A stretch of DNA of 64,000 bases from Heligmosomoides polygyrus polygyrus (GCA_947396885.1 OX377202.1:15624001-15688000); one strand, 5' to 3'; positions 33,633-45,800 are shown, numbered from the stretch's first letter. Notes: generated from the sequence alone by a model not told the origin. Numbers and translations: made by a program.

Positions 33633-33761
33633 GCGATAGCCGTATTTTTTGAAAAATGGATGCAAATTAATGGTGGAACTCTAGGGACGGAAATAAAGAT
33701 GAACTGGTTGCCAATTTGTTCCAAAAGAAGCATACGAAAAGCTTCAAGAATATTCCTAAAA

Positions 33762-33788
33762 AGGTATATATATATATATATATATATA
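33762..33788. repeat. (TA)n microsatellite
   Basis: About 12 TA units, serving as the insertion target of the adjoining TA-specific MITE. Confidence 0.95.
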
Positions 33789-35680
33789 CCATATTCAGGT
33801 CGAATTGGACACTTTCAAATCGAACTGGATACTTTTTAAACCAAATTGAACGCTTTTCAAACCAAAATGAACACCTTTCACGTCAAATTGAACAATCTTC
33901 TAAGCTACCCTAAGACTTTTCAAATCAAAGAGTACTCTTCTAAATTCAAATAAGATTATTCTACATTAAATTAGAAATTCTCCAAAAATGTTAGAATAAT
34001 TTTTTGTTCAAGGGAAATTTTAGTATAACTTTCTTTGAAGATCTAATTCACTTCTCAGTAAGAGTAAGATACATAGTTTGAAATTTTATAAAAATTTTAT
34101 TTTTCAGGGGAAAACAATGAGTTAAAATTTGTTCTGAAGAGCAGGAAAGCGGCCATTTTATATTGTTAAAACAGAGGTTGCACCATTCCCCAGCCCGAAA
34201 TTTTGCGATTTTTATTCGACTGATAGCAAAATTTTTGTTTCCATGCAGTTCTGCACCTGCAAGCGGTGCAACAGAAACAATTGTAAAATAACACACATAT
34301 CCTATCTTTCATGCTGCATGTAAGCAGTATTATTGCACTATCAGTCAAATAAACGTTACGTTGAACTTTTTACGTGCATGGCGCGATCCAGTCTTTTAGT
34401 GCAAGACATAATTGCTGCTTTGGTGCTTCTTAACACAAATTTTAATTTATCATATTTTCTCAGAAAATAAAAATTTGATCTAAATATGTCACTTTTTCGG
34501 CAGCTAAAGTAAAAAAAATCAAAAATGTTATTCTGAGTTATTCTTAAACGAAAAATGCTCTAACCAACTTGAAGAGTCCGAAGTTTAACCTGTCAGAAGC
34601 TCTTTCCACTTTGGAAGACGTTCAATTTGATTCAAAATTTCATAGTCCAGCTTAGAAGAGTGTCCAATTTGACTTGAAAAGTGCCCAATTTCCCGTGAAA
34701 AGTAACCAATTAGAGAGAATAGTTGTCAATATGCCGCCCGAGGTTGTTACGGTGGACCTTTACTTGCGAGGCCTAAAGTATCGACGCTCCCGTCTTCTTC
34801 AGAGGCCTGAACGTGGTGCAACTGTTAGATAAGTGATTTACCCCACCAAGCGCTATCCCCACTCTAGCATTTTCGCTTCCTTAGAGAAATCACCCCTGAA
34901 ACCCATTCAAAGAAGGATAAATTCACGTTTGATCCACCTAAGGAGTGCTTTCGCAACTCTCTGTTAGTACGACCGGTCAAATGGAACTCACTGTGCGGTG
35001 CTGGGTAGTATAAGATAAAGATAACGACCTGCACATGCGTCCTTCCATTCTATTGCTCGCATTTTGACACAAACGGCAAAAAATCATTCGTAGTTTACGG
35101 GCGTTCCTGACGGTCGTTCATGCCAGGATTTCTTGCAAAAATCCAGAACGCTTCTAATGCCTTTCTTGCCGATATTTCTGTTTCTTCCGCCAACACCTTG
35201 CACTTTCTCTCAAAGTCGTCACCGAATTGAATTGACCGAGGAACGCCCGTCAATTACGAATGATTTCCTGCCGTTTGTGCCAAAATGCGAGCTGTAGAAT
35301 GGAAGGGCGCATGTGCAGGTTATCTTTATTTTATACTATCCAGCACAACACAGTAAGTCTCATTCGCCCGGTCGTACTAACGGAGAGCTGCGAAAGCACT
35401 CCATAGGTGGATCTAATGTGAGTTTATCCCTCTTTGAATGGGTTTTTCAGGGGTGATTTGTCTAAGAAGCAAAACCGCTAGAGTGGGGATAGCGTTTGGT
35501 GGGGTAAATCGCTTCTATAATACTTGCACCACGTCCAGGCCTCTGAAGAAGACGGGAGCGTCCGGCACAAGCAAAAAAAATATTGAGAACTATTCGCTAC
35601 GATGCCGAGGTTTTATGACGAGAGAAGCTGGAGACTTATCCAATTTGATTTGAAAAGTGTCCAATTCGACGTGAAAATGG
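33789..35680. mobile_element. TA-flanked MITE family (copy B) with nested foldback
   Basis: Left end CCATATTCAGGTCGAATTGG with TA at 33787-33788; right end the complement of CCATTTTCACGTCGAATTGG with TA at 35681-35682. The left end shows about five degenerate units of 21-22 bp (AAATCGAACTGGATAC-type), so the subterminal region is itself repeated. The interior is split by the palindrome at 34717-35595. Confidence 0.7.
34717..35595. mobile_element. Foldback element nested in MITE copy B
   Basis: Outer inverted ends GAATAGTTGTCAATAT and ATATTGAGAACTATTC, with near-identical inner arms of about 330 bp (34783-35120 and 35225-35562, from GACGCTCCCGTCTTCTTCAG inward). No target duplication was identified, so the outer boundary is approximate. 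Confidence 0.7.
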
Positions 35681-36960
35681 TATTTGTTTGTTTATTTATT
35701 TAAAGTATGCTTGTGTGGTCTACAACAACTTTCTCAGGACAACTGCCGAAGGCCAATTAACTAGGAATACTGTACATATATGAATGTGTAGAGCGGGTAG
35801 AAGTAAAGCAGGAGACCTAATGAAATGAAAAAGACTAGAGAGAAGAAGAAGTCTAAAGACTTGTGGATCTCAAGGATTCTTATGCTCTTAAAATGTTTTG
35901 TAGAAATCAAATCTATTCTGGCTCTTATTCACCTCTGCCCCATACCCGCGGATGTCGTCGCGCTGCCTTGGAGGATGTCGCCCTGACGGCGGCTGAACGC
36001 GGCTGGTCGGAGGGTCTTGCCACGTAGCGGAATAGGACGCCACAACCAGGGATGGCATTCGTAAGTTCAGCACCCCACACGATAAACTGAAGGTCTACCC
36101 CTGGCTTTAAAATGTTTCACGTAACTGATGGCTGTAAAATCTGCTTTAAACGGCGTGAATGCTTGTGGGAACTCGAGGACTCTCTGGGATCAAAAAACTT
36201 TTGCGAACTTAATGAAATTATACTGATTGTATGACGAACTACATTTGCCACTTTTTAACCCGATCATCTTCTCCTTGAAAAACTACAACACATTTCTTCA
36301 TGAGAACAACCTCCGGTAACGTAGGCTGCACTGTCTCCCTAGAAGAGTTTGCTTCCTTGTAAATTCTGTTTCTAAAATAGAGACCTATTTTTGTTTTTCC
36401 TATCACTAAAAGCTACAAACCCGTTAGGTGTAAACCTGAAGTTATTGGAAATCGAACACATAATGAGCCTTTCCTGAAGCCCCACAAACGACCTAAATCC
36501 CTTTGTAGAGACTCGCAGAAAAAGTGCAGACTGTGAGGTTAGGAGTCGTTGCACACACGCTTTTGAATGTGTCACGTCAGCCTTTCGCTGATGCGTAGGG
36601 CTCGGGTTGCTTCTTTGAAAAGGTTGAAAACGGTACTAACCAATCTTTTATAGCCTTGCTGAGTTCAGCGCATCGTCTAGGTCAGGCATCCAGTGACTTT
36701 GACTGGGACTAAGCACGTGGGATATTCCAACTAATCCAACTGTTCTATTCGTCATAGCTCCTTCAGGCTGAGAATATGCAACCCAAAGTGCTTCTTGATG
36801 TAGAAGTTTTGTTTTTGAGTTTCACGAGCGTTTCGCGGTAAATAGAAAGACAGTTTTACACCACAGATCAAGTGAACATCCCAGGGCATTGGAGTGGTTC
36901 CTATCAAAATGCATGCTCGCATGTTGTGGACATGAATTTTTTTCAACCCAAACGGAGCAC
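35681..36960. other. No supported gene
   Basis: A GC-richer patch at 35935-36075 gives a 61-codon minus frame that I do not recognise. The rest is AT-rich. Confidence 0.35.
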
Positions 36961-36963
36961 AGG

Positions 36964-37215
36964 GCGGGTGTAGGGCAGTCGGAGGAGGTGCCGGCTGTCG
37001 AGTGCACCCGATACAGGTTCTTAGTTGGGATTCCCTGAACAGACCAACCAAGTCTCTAGGGTCAATTGGTACCAGGCTGGTCTGAGAAGGATAACACACT
37101 GATTATCCATCGAGTGTCAGCGTAATTCGTTCTCTGACCAGATGCACATTCATATCGTATCCACGACATCATGTAGAAGTAGAATGCTTGGCACCGTCCT
37201 TCTTCCTTTATTCTT
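36964..37215 (+). mobile_element. SINE family 1 copy
   Basis: It begins GGCGGGTGTAGGGCAGTCGG (A-box region), continues with CACCCGATACAGGTTCTTAG, GTCAATTGGTACCAG and ATGTAGAAGTAGAATGC, and ends in CCTTTATTCTTTA. Plus orientation, diverged, full unit length. Confidence 0.8.
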
Positions 37216-38015
37216 TAACACGCGCATACGGTTTCGTATATATACACTCTGGGCTAACGAGAAAGTCCACAATTTGGCGCTGATGGAAACGCTTCTTTTT
37301 CTTTCGTCCTGTTTCTCAAAAAGGATCCAATTTGGTTTCCACATTGTTCCTACACGGTGATGCACCACCGGTTTAAAAAAAACAACCACATAAAAAGGCA
37401 TAAGATGTGCAGCTGATTTCTTTTTTCTGCCTTTTATTTGAGGAAAAAGTGGATAGAGTGCAGGACGGTCGGTGAGTGAAGAGTCACCATTTTCATTCCG
37501 TTTTGCGGCCAGAATAAGCGAAACATGGGACGGAAGATGAGCCGAAAAAAAATCTCGAAGTCACAGAATCACAGTAATCACGGTAACAAAAAAAAAACAT
37601 AACTTTTGTGGTGATCTAATACGTTTTGTGCGAGAAGACACAATAAAATGCTAAATTATTCTCTTTTTAAGATGCTCAGCATAATTTCAGAGCGTCAAGC
37701 CTGTTTAGAAGAGCGTCCAGATTGATGTGGAAATAATGAACACAAATTCGTTTCGTAAAAGCGGATCTTAAAGATGAGAAAAACAGCGAAGGATATGCTC
37801 CTGTTACTTGACAGGGACTCTCGGCAACTGCTCTCTTATCGCTTACAAAGACTGTGCAACGATCGTGCGCTTCAGCTGGAGTCGATATTAATGTTTATTA
37901 AAACAAGACTAAGGCGAACGATGACTGCAAGCGTCGCGTCTGCACAACCAAGCTTTTTCTCTGTTTTTTGGACGCTGTTTTGAAGAGAGAAATAGAAGGA
38001 CACCGTAGGGGATAA
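37216..38015. other. No gene seen; TA-MITE fragment
   Basis: The segment near 37690-37735 (GTTTAGAAGAGCGTCCAGAT) matches the right end of the TA-flanked MITE family. Otherwise AT-rich. Confidence 0.4.
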
Positions 38016-38215
38016 NNNNNNNNNNNNNNNNNNNNNNNNNNNNNNNNNNNNNNNNNNNNNNNNNNNNNNNNNNNNNNNNNNNNNNNNNNNNNNNNNNNNN
38101 NNNNNNNNNNNNNNNNNNNNNNNNNNNNNNNNNNNNNNNNNNNNNNNNNNNNNNNNNNNNNNNNNNNNNNNNNNNNNNNNNNNNNNNNNNNNNNNNNNNN
38201 NNNNNNNNNNNNNNN
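38016..38215. other. Assembly gap, 200 N
   Basis: A run of 200 N; the real length is unknown. Unlike the other gap it is not at the centre of a recognisable palindrome. Confidence 0.95.
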
Positions 38216-41140
38216 CGATATTTTAAGGAGTGCAAACGGTTAGTGTTAGTAGTGAGAGGAGGCAAGAAGCGATTGTATGTCCAAATGACATCCTTGGTGG
38301 GGCAGGTCAGGTCACGCAGTTACGGCAACAGTCTGGGCTCCAGTACCGGACTTACCTCAAGTAATAAATGAGATTGAGGTCTAGCGAAAAATTTTTGAAC
38401 GATATTGCACATATGGGCTTTGCTAAATGGTAGGAACTCCTCTGCGAGGTGTGGACAGACGTCAGTGTCAATGACGCAATGACGGATTTGAAGGAAACTG
38501 CGTTTTCAAGGGAATGAAACTCCGAGACGTGAGTTGCCAGCTCCATCGTGCTTGCGAGCTAGCATCTCTGCATGGTGTTTGACCACTTTTCCAGCTTTCA
38601 TACTGATCTGCCTCGTGAAAACACAGATCCACACGCGTGAATTAGCCCTTGCAGGCCATGTCTCCTTGGGACGCGGCACTGCCAATTCGGTGGCTGATTA
38701 CTGTCTTACTTTTGATCAGAGTAAGCCTAAAACCCATATTTATAATCCACGCCTCACAACCGAAAAATTTAGCAAAAATCAGCTCTAATACGAAACTTAT
38801 ACGGTTGTAACTAATTAGCGAAAATGGAGAAACGGCAGTTGAGAATGGATGGAATAGCGTACATGGAGCCAAACTAGGCAAATTTGATATCAAATAGATC
38901 GCCTTGATGAGGCAAAACCCAAAATTAGTATGAAATACAATTTCGATATCGCTTATAATTTTAAAAATTCTACTGGGCAGATCCAAACCTGCCATAGGAC
39001 ATTATTATGCTAGACTCAGGAGCGAATGTGGGTCAGGTCAAGATAATTACAGGCTCGCTTAATTTAGGTCATCTCGGACTCAAAAATTTTAAAATTTTGT
39101 CAAGACCTTTAGGCTATTGGGTAGACCATGTTGTCCTGATTCCAACAATATGCATTTCATTGGATATGATAGACTTTAAAGGGAGTTATGGCAAAGCGGC
39201 GGAAACCGCGTTTTGGCGAACGTTTACCGACGGTGCTGTATGTTGTTCTCTTTTGTAAATTCTCGTTGTGTTTGTTCGTATATCAGTATTTTATTGTTTC
39301 CTGGCAAATTTTGTGGCAATTCGTGGAGAGACAGTAGGCTTGGTTGACCTAGGCGAAAATCTGAATCAAAAACCTTGAGTCGGGCTGTACGGACAGCTAA
39401 CGCCTTCTCCGATCCCGTTACCATCCGGCCAGACAAACATTGCTTAGAAACCATTCCTAGATACTCTTCAGACTAGAGAGGTATTTACAAAACCCTTACT
39501 CCATCATTACCTTATCACTAGTTAGGCTGTTTAAATACTACATATCTACATTCCGAAATGCTACAATTCAGCTTAAACGGCAGCAATCCGTTTTGATATC
39601 AGAAGGAATACATCAAGAGAATTTGTAAAGTCACATCAGTATCTGTATACTTTCTGATGTTCCAGAATTAGATCGGCAGAACGCTGAGATCGACAGAAAG
39701 GAGAACATGCAGAATTTCGGATAGAAATCTGCATGTCTCAACTACCTCTACACTGTGACGAAGCCGATCGAAGTATCGCGACAGTGAAAGCTGCCGCTGT
39801 GCCTTACGTTCGACGATTCAAAGAAGGCATTCGACTCCAATAGAGTTGAAGCGGTCATCGAAGTTCTGCTCTCACACAGATTGTTCCAGCTCAGTACATC
39901 TGAGTACTTCAACAAGTGTATAGCGAATTCACCAAGGTTTCAGCATTTTAAAACGATGTTGTTATTAACATGATTAATGTGATTCAGTTAGGGAAACACT
40001 TTACTTAATTTTAGTGATACGCGGCTTCGCGCGATGACACCGGTTTGGGCAAGCACCAGCCGCCGCTGTTTTTTCATGAGTTTCTCACCCGCGAGATCTC
40101 AGACGGGGCAAAAAAATAGTGCATTCACAATTCACCTACAGTTTCTTATTCGTTGAAAACAGAGAGTACACAACGTCTCCTTTGTATTATAGAAGAACTG
40201 CTCTCGCGGTTTCAGCCTTGTTGAGTTCCTCCGCTCCGGTAGCCTGCTTTTGTTGTATCATTACGAATAAGCGGATTGTTAAATAATTTTGTGTCAGAGG
40301 CAACGAAGACCCACACACGGGCTGTATAGACTGCCCAATTCGCGTGTGCTTTCTCTTTTTAGGTATAATTGTTGTGTGCATATGATCTCAGTGAGAGACA
40401 GCTCGATGCGCTGAGTGATTCAGCTAGAAATGAAGTGCTAGAGACGCACCATATTTGTAGTGCTATTATTAATGTGTTGTTTAGGATATATTACAGAATT
40501 GTTATATTACAGGCCTGAAGAGAGGCATGTGACCTCAGACGTTGTCGATACACTTTGACTAGGAGTTTTATTATAATAGCGGAATAGACGCCATGGCCAT
40601 GAGCCGTACGGTGCGTTATGAGCCGTGAGCAGTGCGGTTGGCCCAATCCCCTATGAAGTTCCACTTTGAAGCTGTTACACGTTCCACATGGGATCATCGT
40701 GTTCTGGAGAAGGAAGGCGGGAGATTGCTGATCAGCTCCCGACAACTACGACACAACAAGTCTGGTACACCTTCTGGCATCTGAAACGGGTTTCCTTCTG
40801 AATACCTTCAACTGAAGACATGACGCTCTTTATCTCCCTGGACTGAAAGAGGTCATTTAGCAATTTTGGCAGGTGACAAAGGCGGATGGAAACAGAAATC
40901 GCACCCACATGGGTAGGATGACAAACCCGACGATAGACGAATGAGGCGCATTCGGTGGCTTTGGGGTAGGATACCTGATGTAGCACATGAAGTGTGCTTG
41001 GAACTGCTGACCTAGCTGATATGACGCAGGCGGAATTATCAAGCTCCTCGTTCCGATGTTTTTCAAAACACCACTAATCACTGCATATAAAAAGGCCGAG
41101 AATAGGTTGGACGTCATTCTTCCTATTGGGTTCATCTCTT
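38216..41140. other. Long stretch without a confident gene
   Basis: Contains a decayed SINE family 1 relic near 39320-39440 (minus: TAGGCTTGGTTGACCTAGGC and CTTGAGTCGGGCTG) and short chance frames. The 146-codon minus frame at 40857-41297 lies partly opposite the candidate exon at 41145 and looks like its shadow. Confidence 0.35.
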
Positions 41141-41144
41141 CGTG

Positions 41145-41601
41145 ATGAGCGATCGTACTTTCATCAAGAGCGTCTACTATATCGCCGACAGTAAGAAGGT
41201 CAACGAGCCAGATCTGCAGGTGGACTCTCGTGAAGCAGCACAGGATGCCTCGCCGGTTCTCCAGAACACGGTATGTTTGTGTTGGACGACTGAACAACTA
41301 GGTTCGGTGTGCTGTTCCCTAAAGCTAAAGTCCGAACAATGATTCATACCCTGAATAGCTTTGTCACAATTCTTTTCGGACAACTGGTCTTGAAACTTCG
41401 TAAAACTTTACCTCGATACCCTCTTCTCTGACTGTTGTGGATTTCAATGTGAGCTGAGCTGTTTTCAGTCTGTTTTCATGAAGGGACGGCTTTTCCCTCG
41501 CCAGAAAATCGTCTAAATTGCAGTCCTTCTCTACTTGTCTGAAAATGCTACAGTCACGCGACCTCACCTCGACTCCGAAAGATGCGAGTACTCATGTCTA
41601 A
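41145..41601 (+). CDS. Candidate two-exon gene, unrecognised
   Basis: Exon 1 (41145-41270) starts MSDRTFIKSVYYIADSKK and ends at a consensus donor ACG|GTATGT in phase 0. Its codons favour AAG, ATC, GTC, GAG and CAG. Exon 2 (41524-41601) follows an ATTGCAG acceptor, is open in the same phase (SFSTCLKMLQSRDLTSTPKD) and ends at TAA. The joined product would be 67 residues, hydrophilic, with no signal peptide or known domain. The second exon is less certain than the first: another acceptor (GTTTTCAG at 41461-41468) would give a different product. A foldback MITE begins six bases after the stop. Confidence 0.35.
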
Positions 41602-41606
41602 TTTCT

Positions 41607-42362
41607 GGGGCCAAATTCATCAACCGCTTACCGTTCCGTAACGATGAAAAGTACCGCCAAACCCACTGGCATAAAGGGCTCCGCACACTTCTGCGGCGTT
41701 ACCGCAGCCCTATCCTTCAACATGGGGCAAGGACGCAGAGGCCGCCGGCAACGGCAGCCGGCGCCGTCCCGCACCCGCACACCTTTGCGGCATTGCCGCA
41801 TCCGTCGGTGCGGCAATGCCGCAGGCAGAGTTATCTGCGCTCTAGCCGATCGCGACGGGGAACACGAAGTGGAAACACGTGCGTCCTTTAAATTAGGAGA
41901 TCGATTATGGCTATCAGCTGATTATTTCTCGAGGATCCGGGCGACGTCTGGGTTGATTTCTTTCGTTCTTGTGTTGGATTTAGCTGTTTCGCTTGTTCAG
42001 TTTCCTTTTTCTAAGTTTAGTTTCCTTGGGGAGAGCTGACGTTGCCGGAGAGCTGATGACGATGGAGATTCTCAGCTGAGTTCTTCATTCGGGCGCGCGT
42101 CTCTCATCGGAGCGCGCTTTCCTTCTATGCGAGTAGGTCCCGACTGGAGTTCGCTGCGACGGCGCGGTGCTGCGGCAACGCCGGAGAACGGGCCGTCACA
42201 GTGGGGAGGAGCGCCGCAACTTGAAGGCTCCTCCCCACTTTTGCCGGCTGCCGGCTGCGGCAACGCCGCGGAAGTGTGCGGAGCCCTTAAGACTAATCAG
42301 CATCAGGTTTGGCGGTACTTTTCATCATTACCGGCTGGTAAGCGGTTGACGAATCTGGTCCC
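41607..42362. mobile_element. GC-rich foldback MITE
   Basis: Inverted ends GGGGCCAAATTC and the complement of GGGACCAGATTC open arms of about 105 bp (to GCGTTACCGCAGCC on the left and the complement of GCGTTGCCGCAGCC on the right). The interior contains a strong hairpin, TGCGGCATTGCCGCA with its complement, at about 41789-41825. No target duplication identified and no coding frame. Confidence 0.7.
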
Positions 42363-42629
42363 TGGTGGTGTTACGCGTGCTGGCTCCACAGGATTTCCAA
42401 ATTATACACGCAAATTACCAACAAAGGGATCTATCCTAATTGAGGTGGGGAAGCCAGGTTCAATCCCAATGGGGGGACCACTCCATACTCACGTCCAAAC
42501 ACTACATAGAGATAAATACTTGCAACATAACATGCCTACCTGAACGCCTACTGTGCCTATTGCAGTCTTCTTCCTGAAATGAAGAGAAAATTTAGACGAA
42601 AAAGGTCGGACGGAAAGACGAAAAAAGGT

Positions 42630-42749
42630 GCGTCGACAGGTTCACCGTGGCGATACGTACAGGGATAGCCGTGCGATGACCGTGGGTCGATACGTGGAGC
42701 CCGCAGACATCCCTGTACGTATCGCCACGGTGAACTTGTCGACGTGCAC
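42630..42749. repeat. Strong hairpin, about 38-bp arms
   Basis: The left arm (GTCGACAGGTTCACCGTGGC, then GATACGTACAGGGA) is followed by a 45-bp loop and its near-exact complement ending GTCGACGTGCAC. One mismatch and a small offset at the base. Not part of a recognised gene. Confidence 0.85.
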
Positions 42750-42779
42750 ACTTGCGTTCCGACCTGAGGCCGCCGTGCC

Positions 42780-43130
42780 CCCCTCCCCCTCATTGGGGTT
42801 GAACCGGAAACCTCACTGTGTTTTCTACAGCAGCGCCAAAAGTTCAATCCCAAAGGACTCCATAATCACTTGTAAATCACTCCTATTTGAGGATAAACAC
42901 ACACAGTATAATACAATATATGAACGAGCTTACCTGACGCCCTCCCCAGGAAATAGCGGGTGCTTTCGCATTAATACAGAAGAAATAGTTATAAAAGCAT
43001 GAAGAGGCTCCAACGGCTCCGTACGTTATCCCCATTTTCGAATTCCCGCTCACGCACCGAATGCGTGCGCGTCGATTCATTTACCATGCGAAGACACATA
43101 GAGGCGAGCCAGGGACGCCTGGGGGCGTAT
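42780..43130 (-). repeat. Inverted repeat pair, left member
   Basis: Diverged inverted copy of 45415-45720. Shared blocks read on the minus strand are AGGCGTCCCTGGCTCGCCTC, GGAGCCGTTGGAGCC, CATGCTTTTATAACTATTTC, CGCTATTTCCTGGGGAGGGC|GTCAG then GTAAGCTCG, and TTGGGATTGAA. The CTATTTCCTGGGG block followed by CAG|GTAAGC looks like a small exon with a donor site. Confidence 0.65.
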
Positions 43131-45414
43131 TTTTGTGTTTTTGTTTCTGTCTTGTCTGTTCTGTTGTAGGGTGCTCCCCAGTTCCATACTGCGGAAGCCT
43201 AGATCTGTGGTGAACCACGGTTAGGAAAGCACAGCATGTTTCCCTACCGTGAAAGGTGCATTGAAGAAATTACAATTCACAAGCCTATGGAGTGCCTACC
43301 TCAACCCACAGAGCGCTAGACCGCGAATCACTTCTATACTGAATAAATAGATTGCCCCGACTAAGGCTGGAATTCGAGTTACATTTCAGCTAAAAGTCCT
43401 ATCTGCAACCTTGAGAGACATCCTCACTACATGTAGTTACCCATCTTTCACGATCGCTAAAACTGAAGAATGGGAAAAGATAATTGATAACCGTCAACTG
43501 CGGATACCGCAACGAAAATGTGTGTCCCACGGAGAATGGTTGTTTAGCGGGTATCTAATTTCCCAGTGAACTATAGAGCTGAAAAGAACAATAACGTACT
43601 GTTTTTCAGCGCTATGACGGCACAATAGTTTTCAGAACAGTTTGTCGTATTACGAAAACAAATTTGGGAGGTTGTCATAGGTTATGCCTCGTGCTTTGTG
43701 CCTCTCATGGAACACTAAAGAATCATTTGATCTATACTAGTGGGAGTAGGGTACTCCACACTGAAGGCCTCCGAAAACTCGCTGCAAAGCGAGAAGCGGC
43801 AGGCGACAAAACTACAGCGTAGTAGAGAAAAAACGAAATTGCACGACACTCATACTACTCAGCTTTGCCATCCCGCTTTATAGCCAACGCGGTTTCATTA
43901 TCATTATCATTACTATTATTATCAATTCCATTATCGATCATCCCCTCGATCAGTTTGAGCCCAGCCAACCAGGCTGCGGGACATTATGTACGAATGGTCG
44001 CCGCGGACGCGACGACTAGCGCGGCGAGCGCGGCAGAAGACGTCGCAATGGGTGACTTCAGCGGGCAGTGGTACCTAGACCTGCATCAAAACTTGCACAT
44101 GAAGTGTTAGAAAGTGTATACAAACTCAGTTTCACTGCAATAGTGTGTCATATTTTCAGCTTTTCCTGAAGAAGCATCATATAAAATTGAGCATTAGAAC
44201 GTTGCTTAGTTTTATGACTCGAACTCAATTTCTGAACCAGACCATGTTTACCTCAGCTCCTGCAACAGCAGAAAGGGATATCAACAACTCAAACCTAGCG
44301 TTTGCAGCAAGTCATGAGGCACAGCACCCACGAACGCTGCGGAGCTCATCGCGCACGCGACAGTCGTCGTCGCGGGCGCGGCGAACATCCGTACATAAAG
44401 ACCGCCCCTCAGCCAACCATGCTTGTTAGGGAGGAGAGAGATTCGTTGTTGTGGTTGCGACTTTCCCTATCCCTTTTTCTTACTATAGTTTCCCATTCCA
44501 GCGGTATTATAGAGCTGAAGTGGACTACCTCGTACTGTCCTGCCGTGAGCTACGCTTTGAAGAAATCCACGCGCTCCTCCCAACCCGCATAGTTCCAACC
44601 TTTCTCCCTAATCGAGAAATGCCGCACCGTTCACACTTGTTTCGCTTTTCTAGCGATGCTCACATCCGACAAGAATTCGGGTCAAAGATGAGTCGGCGGG
44701 AGGAGGGGGGATGAGGCACATGATATTCTCATAAAAGTCATGTAGGAATAGAAAGCCATCAACGAAAGGTACAGTCTCGCAAACCTGATGTTCTCTAGCC
44801 CTGATAATAGTCGGACGGGTGCCTATGCGACCGTTCAGAGTTACACTGCGGCGCGACGTCGTGATAAGCTTCCACATCGACTGCGCAACGAGACGAATCG
44901 ATATGAGAGCTTATCATCACCTCTTATTGCGCGCTGCGTGCACACTAAACGACCCTTAGTGAACACAATGCGTCCGAAACGTTAGCGTAGTAGCTTATCA
45001 CCGAGCGATGAGCAAATCGCTCAGCAATGAACAGCGATACCACCATCGCGTGGCGATGCTGATAATTGCGTGCAATAAGGTGGCCGCTGCATAACAGGTA
45101 TGAGCATCTCACAACGGGGCGACACGAGGTCGTTTGATCGATATAGGAGTTATTAATACGTCACGTCGCTCCTCGATGCTGCTCTGGAGGTCCCCTAAGA
45201 CCGGGAGCATACTTCCATCGCCGCGATGCAATCGCGGCGCGGCGCTCAGTTTATGGCCATTCCGGCCCACGCGGTCGAATAATCTCCGACTATTCGACCG
45301 CGTGCGGCGACTATTCGACCCTTGAAAATCTCCGATCCAAACGCTGAAATATAAAAAAAGATCGTTATGAAACTATGAAGAGGCTGCAGCAGCGCTGCTC
45401 GTAACAAGCAAAAA
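43131..45414. other. Region between the inverted pair, no supported gene
   Basis: GC-rich hairpins cluster at 45000-45310. Examples are CGCGGTCGAATA with its complement at about 45270-45302, and CCGCGATGCAATCGCGG near 45220. Frames at 43865-44110 and 44145-44429 are low-complexity. The whole could be the interior of one element bounded by the inverted pair, but no transposase is visible. Confidence 0.35.
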
Positions 45415-45720
45415 GTACCTCCCAGGGTAGGGTCGCCTCTATGTGTCCCACCACGGTGATTGGGTTGACGCGCAGCATTCGGTAGCGCGGGAACGTGGAC
45501 GGTGATTGCGATCGGAGCCGCTGGAGCCTCTTCATGCTTATATAACTATTTTTTCAATATTTTAGCGACAGCAACCGCTATTTCCTGGGGAAGGCATCAG
45601 GTAAGCTCGTTTATACGTTATGTTGAGTGTGTTTGTCCTTAAACAGTAGTGATTTACAAGAGAATATGGAGTGTCCCACCCCTTTGGGGTTGAACCGAAC
45701 TATCCTTTAAAGGTGGAAGA
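45415..45720 (+). repeat. Inverted repeat pair, right member
   Basis: Plus-strand copy of the blocks at 42780-43130: TAGGGTCGCCTCTATGTGTC, GGAGCCGCTGGAGCC, CATGCTTATATAACTATTTT. An acceptor-like TTCAATATTTTAG is followed by CGACAGCAACCGCTATTTCC and by CATCAG|GTAAGCTCG. The exon-like block is thus bounded by plausible splice sites in both copies. Confidence 0.65.
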
Positions 45721-45800
45721 CCGGAAGGCCTTCTGCGGGTTGAAGGGGCTCTCCCAACTGAACGTGGATTTCATCAGAATACAACTCATCTTCTTCTTCT

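Noticed and set aside
40857..41297. 146-codon minus frame with hydrophobic parts
   Set aside because: It overlaps the better-supported plus-strand candidate exon and has an ordinary random composition outside that overlap.
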